Assembly: GCF_014651875.1 (NCBI RefSeq)
Contig: NZ_BMXS01000020.1
Span: 1-64,000 of the forward strand
Source of the DNA: Litchfieldella qijiaojingensis
GTDB lineage: Bacteria; Pseudomonadota; Gammaproteobacteria; Pseudomonadales; Halomonadaceae
Direction of reading: 5' to 3'
DNA length: 64,000 bases
Below are positions 27,316 through 36,606 of the stretch, piece by piece. The notes under the pieces were generated by a model. The model was not told the DNA's origin. It worked only from the letters and a program-made list of their open reading frames with translations, and ran no database searches. Every line of letters starts with the position of its first letter. Positions within the stretch are counted from its first letter, which is position 1. A program made the position numbers and the translations under genes.

Positions 27316-28206
27316 TCAGCCGCGGTGTTGAACCAGGGCATCATAGGTACGCCGGAAGCTGGCCTTCTCGGCTTCGCTCAGCGGTAGCAGCGGGGCCCGC
27401 GCAGGCCCAACAGACAGACCCGCCAGTTCACAGCCGTGCTTGATGTACTGGCAGAACTTGCCGCCCTGCTCGAGCAGGTTGAGCATCGGCAACAGCCGCA
27501 TGGCGAGTTCCCGGCCGGCGACAAAGTCCTGGTCGACGACACAGGCCTGGTACAGCGCCACGTGTTCGGGGGCCAGGAAGTTGGAGGCGCCGCAGACCCA
27601 GCTCCGCGCCCCCCAGACGAAGAACTCCAGCACCTGGTCGTCCATGCCGCAACTCAGTTGCAGCTGATCACGGAACTCGGTCGCCAGCGCATGCATCCGC
27701 TCGATCGAGCCGGTGCTTTCCTTGATCGCCTGGAAGTTCGGACGCTCGCGTAGGGCCTCGATGAACTCGAGGCTCATCGGGGTGCCGGTGCGGTCGGGAA
27801 AGTTGTAGAGCATGATCGGCATGTCGAGGGCATCGTCGACACGACGGACATGGGTCAGCAACTCTTCCTGTGTCGGCTGGCAATAATAGGGAGCCGCCAC
27901 GAGAATGGCATCGAAACCGGCAGTCTTGGCATGCTGGCCAAGCTCCAGGCTGTCCTCGGTCGTGGTGGCATTGATGCCCGCCATGATCGGGATGCGGCCC
28001 TTGGCATGGCCGGCCACGAAGTCGAAGACCTGCTTGCGTTCTTCCTTGCTGAGGGCATAGTACTCGCCGGTCGTGCCGCCGATGATCAGGCCATGCACCC
28101 CTTGGTCGATCAGCGTGTCGACCACCTTCCCCAGCGTGTCGAGCTCAATGGAGCCGCCCTGGGCGAAAGGAGTTACGACGGGTGTCCAGATACCATCGAA
28201 GTTCAT
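27316..28206 (-). CDS. DapA-family lyase/deaminase (probable pyrroline-4-hydroxy-2-carboxylate deaminase type)
   Basis: A 296-residue class I aldolase-type TIM barrel of the dihydrodipicolinate synthase family. The GGTTGEYYAL phosphate-type loop is near residue 46, the catalytic tyrosine is in LYNFPDRTG near residue 136, and the Schiff-base lysine is in AIKESTG near residue 165. True DapA is housekeeping, whereas this gene sits between an oxidase and a regulator. Hydroxyproline pathways use a DapA homologue (LhpC/HypH) to make 2-oxoglutarate semialdehyde, which the neighbouring aldehyde dehydrogenase could oxidise. AAGGTG precedes the ATG at 28206. Confidence 0.83.
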   Translation of the reverse strand: MNFDGIWTPVVTPFAQGGSIELDTLGKVVDTLIDQGVHGLIIGGTTGEYYALSKEERKQVFDFVAGHAKGRIPIMAGINATTTEDSLELGQHAKTAGFDAILVAAPYYCQPTQEELLTHVRRVDDALDMPIMLYNFPDRTGTPMSLEFIEALRERPNFQAIKESTGSIERMHALATEFRDQLQLSCGMDDQVLEFFVWGARSWVCGASNFLAPEHVALYQACVVDQDFVAGRELAMRLLPMLNLLEQGGKFCQYIKHGCELAGLSVGPARAPLLPLSEAEKASFRRTYDALVQHRG

Positions 28207-28406
28207 GAAATCACCTTGTGATTGTTTGCTGGAAGATTGGTCGGTAAAACTGATGGTAAGCGGGCAACTTCGCCCCGAAAAAGCAACATTTAATCCCGGC
28301 AAATCATGACCAGACGTTATGGTCATACCTTCGTAGCAAAGCGCCACGCGGTGCCGACAGGTCGATGTGGAATGCTTATCCCTTACGAAAAGTCAGGCCA
28401 AAGACT

Positions 28407-29441
28407 TCAGGACTGGCGCTGCCTTCGGAACTTCGCGGGGGCGACATGAAAGAATTGGCGGAAGCAATGACGGAAGTGGGTAATACTGGTAAAACCACTG
28501 GCCACCGCGATATCGGCAATGGACTTGTTGGTCTGCTGCAGCAGTTGCCGAGCGTAAGTCACGCGGAGCTCAATATAGTAGCGGGACGGGGAGGCATCGA
28601 CATAACGACTGAAGAGCCGTTCGAGCTGACGACGGGAGATGTTGACCCAGCGGGCTATCTCGTCCACCGAAAGAGGTTCGTCGATATTGTTATGCATCAG
28701 CTCCAGTGCCAGTTTCAGGGCTTGCGGCAGGGTAGGATCACGATCGAGGCTCAGGACGGAAACATCCATCACCTCTTGAGTCTTGTCACAATTGAGTATT
28801 TCCTCGATCGCATCGACAAAGCTCTGGTCATGATCACGTCTCAACCAGTCCAGCATCATGGAGAGCGAGCTATTGGCACCGGCGCAGCTGATCCGTTTCC
28901 TGTCCAGCACATAGGAATGCCTGGACAGGCGTACGCCGGGAAATGACTCGATCAGCATGGCCCGGGAGTCGGGATGTATTGCACAGTCATGGCCATCCAG
29001 CACTCCCGCATCGGCAAGAAAGAAGGAGCCGTTCCACAGCCCTCCCAAGGTCGTGCCTGCGGCATCGAAGCTGCGTAGCGTGGAGCGGATCAATGGCGAG
29101 CTCTGCAAGCGCACACGGAAGCCACCACACATGATGAGCAGGTCCAGCCGTTGTTCCTGAAGCCCCGATAGCTGGCAATCCGTCGAGATGGAGGTGCCCA
29201 GATCGCTGACGACCAAATCGCTCGTTGCACCGACCACCAGTACCTCGACCAGCGGTTCCCGAGTCATCAGGTTGGCGGTTACCAAGGCATCCACCGCTCC
29301 GGCGAAGGCCATCAAAGAGAAGTTATCCAGGAGCACGAACGCCACTCGTCGCACCGCAGGACACGGCCTTGAATCCTCCTCCGCGTTGAGGTGTGCCATG
29401 TTCTTGCGTTTCAACAAGCTCTTGAAGGAGGCGCTCATCAT
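28407..29441 (-). CDS. GlxA-type AraC-family regulator (DJ-1/PfpI domain plus AraC helix-turn-helix)
   Basis: A 344-residue activator. An N-terminal DJ-1/PfpI-like domain (about 30-195, starting VAFVLLDNFSLMAFAG) precedes a C-terminal AraC DNA-binding domain (about 245-340, including SVDEIARWVNISRRQLERLF and the second helix-turn-helix with SIADIAVASGF). The frame opens further upstream at 29480, but CTGGAG lies before the ATG at 29441, so I start there. GlxA-type regulators commonly control amine, carnitine and arginine catabolism. It is 200 bases upstream of the DapA-like gene in the same direction and probably activates that operon. Confidence 0.9.
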   Translation of the reverse strand: MMSASFKSLLKRKNMAHLNAEEDSRPCPAVRRVAFVLLDNFSLMAFAGAVDALVTANLMTREPLVEVLVVGATSDLVVSDLGTSISTDCQLSGLQEQRLDLLIMCGGFRVRLQSSPLIRSTLRSFDAAGTTLGGLWNGSFFLADAGVLDGHDCAIHPDSRAMLIESFPGVRLSRHSYVLDRKRISCAGANSSLSMMLDWLRRDHDQSFVDAIEEILNCDKTQEVMDVSVLSLDRDPTLPQALKLALELMHNNIDEPLSVDEIARWVNISRRQLERLFSRYVDASPSRYYIELRVTYARQLLQQTNKSIADIAVASGFTSITHFRHCFRQFFHVAPAKFRRQRQS

Positions 29442-29639
29442 GTCACTCCAGGGGCCCCGACAACGTCGCATGTCAAGCATGCATCAATGGTTGAGGGAGA
29501 ATTACGGCTGTTGTCCTGTGTCGCTTTTGGATAACCTGAAAGATACGGGTGCAGCGTCTTTTCCATGATCCGTAGTCTATGTTCCGGCCGATTATCGCTG
29601 ACATCGACTTTTTTTCCAGGATGTTGATAACTTTTCATT

Positions 29640-30614
29640 ATGACAACACACACCGATCCCGATCAGAGGCTGCTCAAGATGCCATCGCTGCGCGCGGTGA
29701 GATCCTTCGTGGCGGCGGCCAAGTATCAGAACTTCACCCGAGCCGCCGAGGCACTGTGCGTCACTCAAGCGGCCATCAGCCGGCAGATCCGTGAGCTCGA
29801 GAGCTACCTGGGTACCGAACTGTTCAAACGTACGGGGCGGTCAATAGAACTGACCAAGGCCGGCTCGATCTTCTTCGATGCGGCGCAACTGTCGTTCATC
29901 AATATCGCCCAGGCCGCGGAACGTATTCGTCAGGACCACGGCAACACCAGTAAGCGAGTCCTCACACTCTGTTGCTCTCCCGCTTTCTCGGCACTGTGGA
30001 TGTCACGTCGGCTGCCGAGCTTCTTCAGTGCCAACCCGGATATCGACCTCAACCTGATCACCACCCAGAATTTCCTCTCCATGGAGCCCGGCGTGCTACC
30101 CGATATCTTCATCACCAAGATGGCCAAGGTGCGAGAGGGGTATCACAGTCATCCTCTGTTCCACGATGTCATTTATCCGATCTGCACCCCGCGTTACCTT
30201 GAGCAGCATCCCGAGATACGCAGCCTTGAAGGGTTGCGAGATGGCGTGCTGTTGAATCTCAGCCCCTATGGCCGCTCCCAGGTCGCCGAGCACGTGGACT
30301 GGGGGGTCTGGCTGGCCATCCATGATATCGACATCGAGAGCCGTTCCCGGGACAGCCTTCATTTCTTCAATGCCAATGACTACAACATGTTGGTGCAGAT
30401 GGTACTCAATGATCAGGGGGTGGCCTTGGGTTGGGACCACCTCATCGGTCCGCTGGTCGACCAAGGCCAGCTGGTCAGGCCGGTCGAACAGAAGGTCGTA
30501 CTGGAGGACACGCACCATTACATGGCCTACCGCGAGGACAAGGAGGACGACGAGGCACTGGGCCGCTTCCGAGACTGGTTCATGGACCAAAGCGGCGTGC
30601 CGACAGCCACCTGA
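29640..30614 (+). CDS. LysR-family transcriptional regulator (GcvA-like)
   Basis: A 324-residue LysR-type regulator. The helix-turn-helix FTRAAEALCVTQAAISRQIRE is at residues 32-52, followed by the GTELFKRTGRSIELTKAG wing typical of the GcvA subgroup. The effector domain begins near residue 100. It is divergent from the GlxA-type gene with about 200 bases between, and may control it or the imino-acid operon. A degraded piece of another regulator lies just after it on the opposite strand. Confidence 0.88.
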   Translation: MTTHTDPDQRLLKMPSLRAVRSFVAAAKYQNFTRAAEALCVTQAAISRQIRELESYLGTELFKRTGRSIELTKAGSIFFDAAQLSFINIAQAAERIRQDHGNTSKRVLTLCCSPAFSALWMSRRLPSFFSANPDIDLNLITTQNFLSMEPGVLPDIFITKMAKVREGYHSHPLFHDVIYPICTPRYLEQHPEIRSLEGLRDGVLLNLSPYGRSQVAEHVDWGVWLAIHDIDIESRSRDSLHFFNANDYNMLVQMVLNDQGVALGWDHLIGPLVDQGQLVRPVEQKVVLEDTHHYMAYREDKEDDEALGRFRDWFMDQSGVPTAT

Positions 30615-30659
30615 GGCCTTAGGGTCTGGCGGGCAGGTGATGCGCCAGGCACCGGAACC

Positions 30660-30881
30660 TCACGTCAGGCCCAGATCACCTACCTCCTTGGGAACGGTAT
30701 CCAGCAACCATTCGCGGAAGGCGCGAGCCCCGCGCCGTCGCGCCCACCTGGGTGAACCACTGTTGCCAGCTCATCCAGTCTTGGTCGGTGTCCTCCAGCG
30801 ACAACAGGGTGCAGTCATACAGCGCCTCGGGGGCCAAGGTGAAGCTGAGATGGCGTGCCGCCGTATCTTCGATGCCTATGC
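30660..30881 (-). pseudogene. Truncated and frameshifted LysR-type C-terminus
   Basis: On the minus strand, just after uxuA, one frame reads DCTLLSLEDTDQDWMSWQQW (about 30766-30825), matching the W-x-x-W region of the GcvA-like effector domain. A second frame reads ARAFREWLLDTVPKE and reaches a stop at 30660, like the extreme C-terminus of the same family. The part between is lost. It is probably the stub of a regulator that once stood beside the uronate genes. The assignment rests on short matches. Confidence 0.42.
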
Positions 30882-32051
30882 CAACCGCCTGACCGCCAGT
30901 TCCACCCCGCGCAGCTCCGCCAGCCCTTTCAGGCGCCCGTAGAGCGGATAGCCGGGCCGGCTATCGCGATGCTGATCGTCGAGGATGTGATGCCCATGAT
31001 CGGGTCGTAGCGGCAGACGCGGCCCGCCCTCGCGTTCGCGACGACGCTCCTCGTCCACCAGCGCCTGGATCACGCCGACCATGTCCACATCGCCGCTGAG
31101 ATGATGGGCTTCATGGAAGGAACGCGGGTTCGGTGTTTCACGCTGCGTCGAGCGCAGGTGGGCAAAGTAGATATGCGGCCCGAAGCGCCGTGCCATCGCA
31201 ACCAGATCGTTGGACTCGCTGACTCCGTAGGAGCCGGTGCACAGGGTCAGGCCATTGGCAGGACTTGGCGCGACATCGAGGATCCACTGGGCATCCTCGG
31301 CGCTGGATACCACGCGCGGCAAACCCAGCATCGGCCGGGGCGGATCGTCGGGGTGGATCGCCAGGCGAATGCCGACCTCTTCGGCCACCGGCACGACCGC
31401 CTTGAGAAAATTTCCCAGGTTCTCGCGCAGTCGCTCGGCATCGATGTCGGCATACTCCCTCAGCACCTCGCGAAACTGTGCCAGGGTGTAGTGCTCCTCA
31501 GCGCCGGGCAGACCCGCGATGATGTTGTTGACCAACCGCTGGCGCGCCACTTCGTCCAGGCTGTTCAGATAGCGCCGCGCCTCGGCCTTCTCGGCATCAC
31601 CATATTCCTGCTCGGCACCAGGGCGCGCGAGCAGGTAGAGATCGAAGGCAGCAAAGGCGTTCTGATCGAAACGCAGCGCCAAGCCGCCGTCGGGCAGCCG
31701 CCAGGTCAGATCGGTACGCGTCCAGTCGAGCACCGGCATGAAGTTGTAGCACACGGTATCGATGCCGCAGGCCGACAGATTGCGTAGCGTCTGCTGGTAA
31801 TTGGCAATGTAGGTCGAGCAGTCGCCACTCTGCTTCTTGATGTCCTCGTGCACCGGCACGCTCTCGACCACCGACCAGCGCAGACCAGCGGCCTCGATCA
31901 TTCGCTTGCGTTCGGCGATGGCCTCGACCGGCCATACCTCGCCATTGGGGATCTCGTGGAGCGCTGTCACGATCCCGGTGGCCCCGGTCTGGCGAATCTC
32001 ATCCAGGTGGATGGGATCCGGGGGGCCGAACCAGCGCCAAGTGTGTTCCAT
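30876..32051 (-). CDS. uxuA: Mannonate dehydratase, UxuA type
   Basis: A 391-residue TIM-barrel metalloenzyme that dehydrates D-mannonate to 2-keto-3-deoxygluconate. It begins [13 protein letters not shown], as UxuA proteins do, and keeps [13 protein letters not shown] near residue 100, [20 protein letters not shown] (metal-site histidine and aspartate) near residue 235, and PLRPDHGH near the end. GGAGGG precedes the ATG. It is the last gene of the gntR-manD-rspB-TRAP-uxuB-uxuA operon, which already holds an unrelated mannonate dehydratase, ManD, so the operon has two non-homologous enzymes for one step. Confidence 0.95.
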   Translation of the reverse strand: MEHTWRWFGPPDPIHLDEIRQTGATGIVTALHEIPNGEVWPVEAIAERKRMIEAAGLRWSVVESVPVHEDIKKQSGDCSTYIANYQQTLRNLSACGIDTVCYNFMPVLDWTRTDLTWRLPDGGLALRFDQNAFAAFDLYLLARPGAEQEYGDAEKAEARRYLNSLDEVARQRLVNNIIAGLPGAEEHYTLAQFREVLREYADIDAERLRENLGNFLKAVVPVAEEVGIRLAIHPDDPPRPMLGLPRVVSSAEDAQWILDVAPSPANGLTLCTGSYGVSESNDLVAMARRFGPHIYFAHLRSTQRETPNPRSFHEAHHLSGDVDMVGVIQALVDEERRREREGGPRLPLRPDHGHHILDDQHRDSRPGYPLYGRLKGLAELRGVELAVRRLA

Positions 32052-32135
32052 GAAAACCCTCCTAAACCAACAGGTGTTCTATGCGTTGCAGAGGAAACAC
32101 CGAATAAACCGACGAGCATGCAGCAGCGCAGGGAT

Positions 32136-33602
32136 TCACTTAGTGTTTCCCAAAGCCTTCGACAGGCCCTCTTCCGTCAGAGTGCGATAGGCCACGGTCA
32201 CTGTCTCGGCAAAGCCGGGCCAGCGGGCCAGCGCCGATGGAAAAACGGCATCCACCGCGAGGAAGGCTTCGACCAGGTGCGCGGCACAATCGCCATGTTT
32301 CTCATGCAGTAAGGCAAAGGTGGCTGCCAGCGGATCGTCCACGGGATAGGCAGTGCCATGCAGATCGCGGCCTGCGGTATAGCGGATCCAGGCCGCCACG
32401 CCCAGCACCGTGCAAGGCACTTCGGCGCCAGCCTCGAGACGTGCCAACGCGCCAAGCAGCCAACGTTGAGGCAACTTCTGAGAGCCGTCCATGGCGATCT
32501 GCTGCAGGCGGTGGCGCAGGCTGTCGTTGGCGAAGCGTTCGAGCAGCGACTCGGCGTAGGCGGCCAGGTCGGTGCCTTCGGGCATATTGAGGGTTGGCGC
32601 CGCTTCGGCCAGCATGTAGCGACGCAGCAGTGCCTTCAGATCGCTGCGGCTCACCGCCTCGAAGACCGTCTCGATACCCTCCAGGGCGCCCAGATAGGCG
32701 AGCAGTGAATGGCTGCCGTTGAGCATACGCAGCTTCATGGTCTCGAAGGGCGCCACGTCGGCGACCATCTCCACGCCGTCGGCTTCCCAGGCCGGGCGTC
32801 CGAGTGGGAAGTCGTCCTCGACCACCCACTGCGAGAAAGTCTCGCCGACTACGGCATTGGGGTCTTCGATCCCCAGCTCGGCCAGGCGCGAGAAATCGGC
32901 GTCGGTCATCGCCGGCACGATACGGTCGACCATGCTGCAGGGGAAGGCCACCTCGCGCTCGATCCACTCGGCAAGCCCCACGTCGCGTATCGCCGCCAGC
33001 TGGACCACCGCAACCCGGGTGCGCCTGCCGTTGTCGGGCATGTTGTCACACGAGAGCACCGTGAACGGCGCCAGTCCCGCTTCACGGCGGCGTGCCAGCG
33101 CCTCGACCAGCAGGCCCGGCGCCGTGCGGGGTGCCGAAGGATCGTCGATATCGGCGGCGATGGCTGGATCACTGCGCAGTAGTTGGCCCTCGGCGGGGCT
33201 CAGGAAATAGCCCTTCTCGGTCACCGTCAACATCACGATGCGCACCGACTCGTCGCTCATTCGCGCCAGCAACGGTTCCAGGTCACGCCCCCACTGGCCG
33301 TCGGTATCGCGGCCGGCGAACAGCGTCTCCTCGATCACGCCGATCTCACGCAGGATGACATGCCGGCTGTCGGCGTACTCTGCGACATGGTAGCGATGCC
33401 CCGCCTCGCGCAGCCCATCGACCAACGCCACGTTGGAGCGCAGGTTGGCGCTGCACACGCCCCATCCAGGATCGCCACTACGCTGCCGATAGCGTTCCAG
33501 ATAGACCGCCTGATGGGCGCGGTGGAAGGCGCCCAGCCCCAGGTGGACGATGCCGATGCGGCCGCTCGCCCCGGCCGTCGGCAAACGCTGGATATCACTC
33601 AT
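32136..33602 (-). CDS. uxuB: Fructuronate reductase / mannitol dehydrogenase family
   Basis: A 488-residue long-chain mannitol-dehydrogenase-family enzyme. The N-terminal HLGLGAFHRAHQAVY is the family nucleotide-binding start, and the catalytic region KLRMLNGSHSLLAYLG near residue 295 carries the conserved lysine, asparagine and histidine. UxuB interconverts D-fructuronate and D-mannonate. The start at 33602 follows GGGAGAC. An open frame continues far upstream into the TRAP gene but is only a shadow of it. Next to uxuA, the uronate role is preferred over mannitol or other polyols. Confidence 0.9.
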   Translation of the reverse strand: MSDIQRLPTAGASGRIGIVHLGLGAFHRAHQAVYLERYRQRSGDPGWGVCSANLRSNVALVDGLREAGHRYHVAEYADSRHVILREIGVIEETLFAGRDTDGQWGRDLEPLLARMSDESVRIVMLTVTEKGYFLSPAEGQLLRSDPAIAADIDDPSAPRTAPGLLVEALARRREAGLAPFTVLSCDNMPDNGRRTRVAVVQLAAIRDVGLAEWIEREVAFPCSMVDRIVPAMTDADFSRLAELGIEDPNAVVGETFSQWVVEDDFPLGRPAWEADGVEMVADVAPFETMKLRMLNGSHSLLAYLGALEGIETVFEAVSRSDLKALLRRYMLAEAAPTLNMPEGTDLAAYAESLLERFANDSLRHRLQQIAMDGSQKLPQRWLLGALARLEAGAEVPCTVLGVAAWIRYTAGRDLHGTAYPVDDPLAATFALLHEKHGDCAAHLVEAFLAVDAVFPSALARWPGFAETVTVAYRTLTEEGLSKALGNTK

Positions 33603-33649
33603 GGTTGTCTCCCTGAGTCCGGATTGCGAGGGATCGCGCAGACATTGAT

Positions 33650-34930
33650 TCATTGACCCATTATCAGATTCGGCAGCCACAGCGAGATGGCCGGCACATA
33701 GGCCACCAGCAGCAGCACGGCGATATTGCAGATCAGGAACGGCAAGATCGCGTAAGCTACCCTGAGCATCGGCAGGTTGCCGATCCCCGAGACCACGAAT
33801 AGGCATACGCCCACCGGCGGCGTGGTCAGGCCGATCATCAGGTTGAGCACCGCCATCACCGCGAAGTGTACCGGGTCCATGCCCACGCCGGTGGCCACCC
33901 CCAGCAGCGCCGGGAACAGGATGATCAAGGCGGCGATGGTCTCCATGAAGGTGCCAACGAATAACAGGATCAGGTTGAGGATCAGGATCACCACGATCGG
34001 GTTCTCGCTGATGGTCAGGATCGCTCCGGCGACCATTTGTGGGATCTGCTGACTGGTCAGGATCCAGCCGAACAGGTTGGCCAGCCCGACCAGCAGCAGC
34101 AGCGCCGAGGACGTCAGCACGGTGTCGGTGAGGATCGCCGGCAGCTTGCGCCACGAGAGCCCCTTGTAGATGTACATGCCGACCACCAGGGCATAGAGGC
34201 TGGCGACGATCGACGCCTCGGTGGGGGTGAAGAAGCCGCCGATGATGCCGTAGAGAATGATCGCCGTCATCAGCAGCGCCCAGAAGGCGGTCCGCCCCTC
34301 GCGCAGCAGTTGCAGGAACGGCACGCGGGATTCCTTGGGATAGCCGCGGCGCACGGCCAGCACGTAGACGGTGATCATCATCGCCACCCCCAGCAGCAGC
34401 CCGGGAACGGCGCCTGCCAGGAACATCCGCCCCACCGAGACGCCGGTCAGCGACCCGGCGATGATCATCGGCACACTGGGCGGAATGATCGGGCCGATGG
34501 TCGAGGACGCGGCGGTCACCGCTGCCGCGAAGGGCTTGTCGTAGCCCGATTTGGCCATGCCGGGGATCATCACCGAGCCGATGCTGGCAGCATCGGCCAC
34601 GGCAGTGCCCGAGATCCCCCCGAAGATCATCGAGCCCCCCACGTTGGCCAGCCCCAGGCCGCCGCGGATATGGCCCATCAGGGCATTGCAGAAGCGCACG
34701 ATATGCTCGGTGATGTTGCCGACATTCATCAGGTTGCCGGCCAGCACGAAGCCGGGAATGCACAACAGCACGAAGGTGTCGATGCCCGCGTACATGCGCT
34801 GCGGCACGATGGTCAGCGAGATGCCCTCCACCAGCAGATAGACCAGCGAGGCGATGCCCAGGGAAAAGGCGATCGGCACCCCGACGAGCAGCAGCACCAG
34901 GAACACGCTGAACAGTAGGGTCACTTCCAT
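33650..34930 (-). CDS. TRAP transporter large permease (DctM family), uronate operon
   Basis: A 426-residue inner-membrane protein with about 12 membrane segments. DctM blocks include GVPIAFSLGIASLVY, GGSMIFGGISGTAVADAAS near residue 98 and IIPPSVPMIIAG near residue 148. GGAGG lies upstream. Its start overlaps the DctQ gene by ten bases, which suggests coupled translation. The substrate is likely a hexuronate or aldonate. It is a paralogue, not a copy, of the large permease at 21188-22486. Confidence 0.93.
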   Translation of the reverse strand: MEVTLLFSVFLVLLLVGVPIAFSLGIASLVYLLVEGISLTIVPQRMYAGIDTFVLLCIPGFVLAGNLMNVGNITEHIVRFCNALMGHIRGGLGLANVGGSMIFGGISGTAVADAASIGSVMIPGMAKSGYDKPFAAAVTAASSTIGPIIPPSVPMIIAGSLTGVSVGRMFLAGAVPGLLLGVAMMITVYVLAVRRGYPKESRVPFLQLLREGRTAFWALLMTAIILYGIIGGFFTPTEASIVASLYALVVGMYIYKGLSWRKLPAILTDTVLTSSALLLLVGLANLFGWILTSQQIPQMVAGAILTISENPIVVILILNLILLFVGTFMETIAALIILFPALLGVATGVGMDPVHFAVMAVLNLMIGLTTPPVGVCLFVVSGIGNLPMLRVAYAILPFLICNIAVLLLVAYVPAISLWLPNLIMGQ

Positions 34931-35520
34931 TGGCGCGCCTCCGGACCGGACCGGGATGCGGGGCGCCAGAGGGCGAGGAGCCCCTCGATGAAACCGATCG
35001 CGCTATACAGCAGCACCAGCGCGAACAGCACCACGGTGGAGAAGAAGATATACAGCATGGACACCTTCAGGGTGGGCGAGGTCTGCCAGACCCCGTTCTC
35101 GGCGTACTGCCAGGCATAGGGCAGGACGATGAAGGCGAAGGCCCCGACCAGCAGGCACACCAGCGCCTGATAGCCTGCCCGCGCCCGCGGTCCCAGCCAG
35201 TGGTGAAAAAGTTCGACATTGACGTGACGATGCTGGCGAATCACCACCCCTGCCGACAGCGCCACCATGTAGATGAACAGGTAGCGCGACAGCTCCTCGG
35301 TCCAGGCCGGGGAGAACGGCAGGAACAGACGTCCCGATATCTGCAGCAGCACGGCCGCGGCGATTCCCAGCAGCGCCAGGTTGGCGAGCCAGGTGAACAG
35401 CGTGTCGAGCCAGCCGATCGCGCGACCGATCCACCCGCCGAGCCTGGGGACAGACGACAGGGCATCGAGGTTCTCGGCAACCTGACGCTCGATATCCGAT
35501 TCTCGATCGAGAGCACTCAT
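34921..35520 (-). CDS. TRAP transporter small permease (DctQ family), uronate operon
   Basis: A 199-residue protein with four membrane helices and a longer polar N-terminus than usual (about 45 residues before helix 1). Family features are SPAWTEELSRYLFIYMVALSA near residue 73 and the following RQHRHVNVELF. A GTG at 35526 is also in frame; GAGGAG is better spaced for the ATG at 35520. It overlaps the large-permease gene by ten bases. Confidence 0.9.
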   Translation of the reverse strand: MSALDRESDIERQVAENLDALSSVPRLGGWIGRAIGWLDTLFTWLANLALLGIAAAVLLQISGRLFLPFSPAWTEELSRYLFIYMVALSAGVVIRQHRHVNVELFHHWLGPRARAGYQALVCLLVGAFAFIVLPYAWQYAENGVWQTSPTLKVSMLYIFFSTVVLFALVLLYSAIGFIEGLLALWRPASRSGPEARQWK

Positions 35521-35573
35521 GGGCACTCCTCACGCAAGACGGCCGGGCGGGATGCTTCCGCCCGGCGCAGGGC

Positions 35574-36542
35574 TCACAGGTCCTGGATGGCTTCGAACAG
35601 CGCGCGCTGCTCCTCGTTGAGTGCCTCCAGCACGGCCGGGCGCGCCTTCTCGGCGAAGGCCTCGGTATCGACCTCGACGAATTCCATGCCGCGTTCCTGC
35701 AGGGCTTGCCCGAGGCGCTGTTCGTCCTCCGCAAACAGTTCGGCCTCGTAGGCCTGCATGGTCTCGGCGGCATCGAAGATCACCTGCTGCAGATCCTCGG
35801 GCATGCTTTCGAGCTGATCCTTGCCGATCACCACATAGATCCAACTGCGTACGTGGCCGGTGAAGTTCACGTAGTCCTGGACCTCGTAGAAGCTGGCACT
35901 CTCGATCAGGCTCAAGGGGTTCTCCTGAGCCTGGATGGTGTTCTGCTGCAGGGCGGTGAACACCTCGCTGAAGGCCATCGGCGTGGGGCGCGCGCCAAGC
36001 GCCTCCCAGGTGTCGACGAACAGCGGCACGTTGGGCACCCGAAGGCGAAGGCCATCGAGATCGTCGGGATCGCGGACCGGACGGTTGGAGGTCAGGTGAC
36101 GGGGACCGCGCTCGAACCAGGCCAGCGGCACCAGGTTGGCCCGCTCGGTGATCTGGGCCTCGATCTCGTCGCCGATCTCACCGCTGACCGCCGCATGCAG
36201 ATGCTCGGAGTCACGGAAGGCATAGGGCACCGCCATCATCGCCGCCTTGGGCGCCCAGTTCTGCAGGCTCTCGCCGGTAATGGTCATGTCGGCGGTCCCC
36301 AGCTGGATGCTGTTGATCACATCCATCTCGGCGCCGAGCTGCTCGCTGGGGTAGATCTGCACCTCGATGCGCCCGTCGGAGTTGGCCTCGACTTCCTCCT
36401 TGAACTTCACCGCGGCCAGATGCCAGATGTTCTGCTCATTGGCGAGATGGCCGAATTGCAGGGTGTAGTCGGCGGCCAGGGTGGCCTGGCTACCCAGGAT
36501 GGCCGCCCCGAGGACGGTGCTGGTGATGAGCTGTTTGATCAT
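35574..36542 (-). CDS. TRAP transporter substrate-binding protein (DctP family), uronate operon
   Basis: A 322-residue periplasmic receptor with a signal peptide ending near QATLAADYT (residue 24). The mature protein begins YTLQFGHLANEQN and contains the ligand-region arginine in LRLRVPNVPLF near residue 165, followed by ALGARPTPMAFSEVFTALQ, the characteristic DctP hinge block. The ATG at 36542 follows CCAGGAGAG. It is the first TRAP gene after the dehydrogenase and provides specificity for a uronate or aldonate. Confidence 0.94.
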   Translation of the reverse strand: MIKQLITSTVLGAAILGSQATLAADYTLQFGHLANEQNIWHLAAVKFKEEVEANSDGRIEVQIYPSEQLGAEMDVINSIQLGTADMTITGESLQNWAPKAAMMAVPYAFRDSEHLHAAVSGEIGDEIEAQITERANLVPLAWFERGPRHLTSNRPVRDPDDLDGLRLRVPNVPLFVDTWEALGARPTPMAFSEVFTALQQNTIQAQENPLSLIESASFYEVQDYVNFTGHVRSWIYVVIGKDQLESMPEDLQQVIFDAAETMQAYEAELFAEDEQRLGQALQERGMEFVEVDTEAFAEKARPAVLEALNEEQRALFEAIQDL

Positions 36543-36606
36543 GGCGTACTCTCCTGGCACTTGCTTGTTGTGGATTGTCAGCGATTGCGCGTATCGAGAT
36601 GACGCC

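Noticed and set aside
27316-28206. Housekeeping dihydrodipicolinate synthase (lysine biosynthesis)
   Set aside because: The context is catabolic, and the motifs fit the broader DapA family; a biosynthetic role is unlikely but not excluded.
32136-34763. An 875-codon open frame that would fuse uxuB to upstream sequence
   Set aside because: Beyond 33602 it is the wrong frame of the DctM gene; uxuB has its own ATG with GGGAGAC, and the family length fits.
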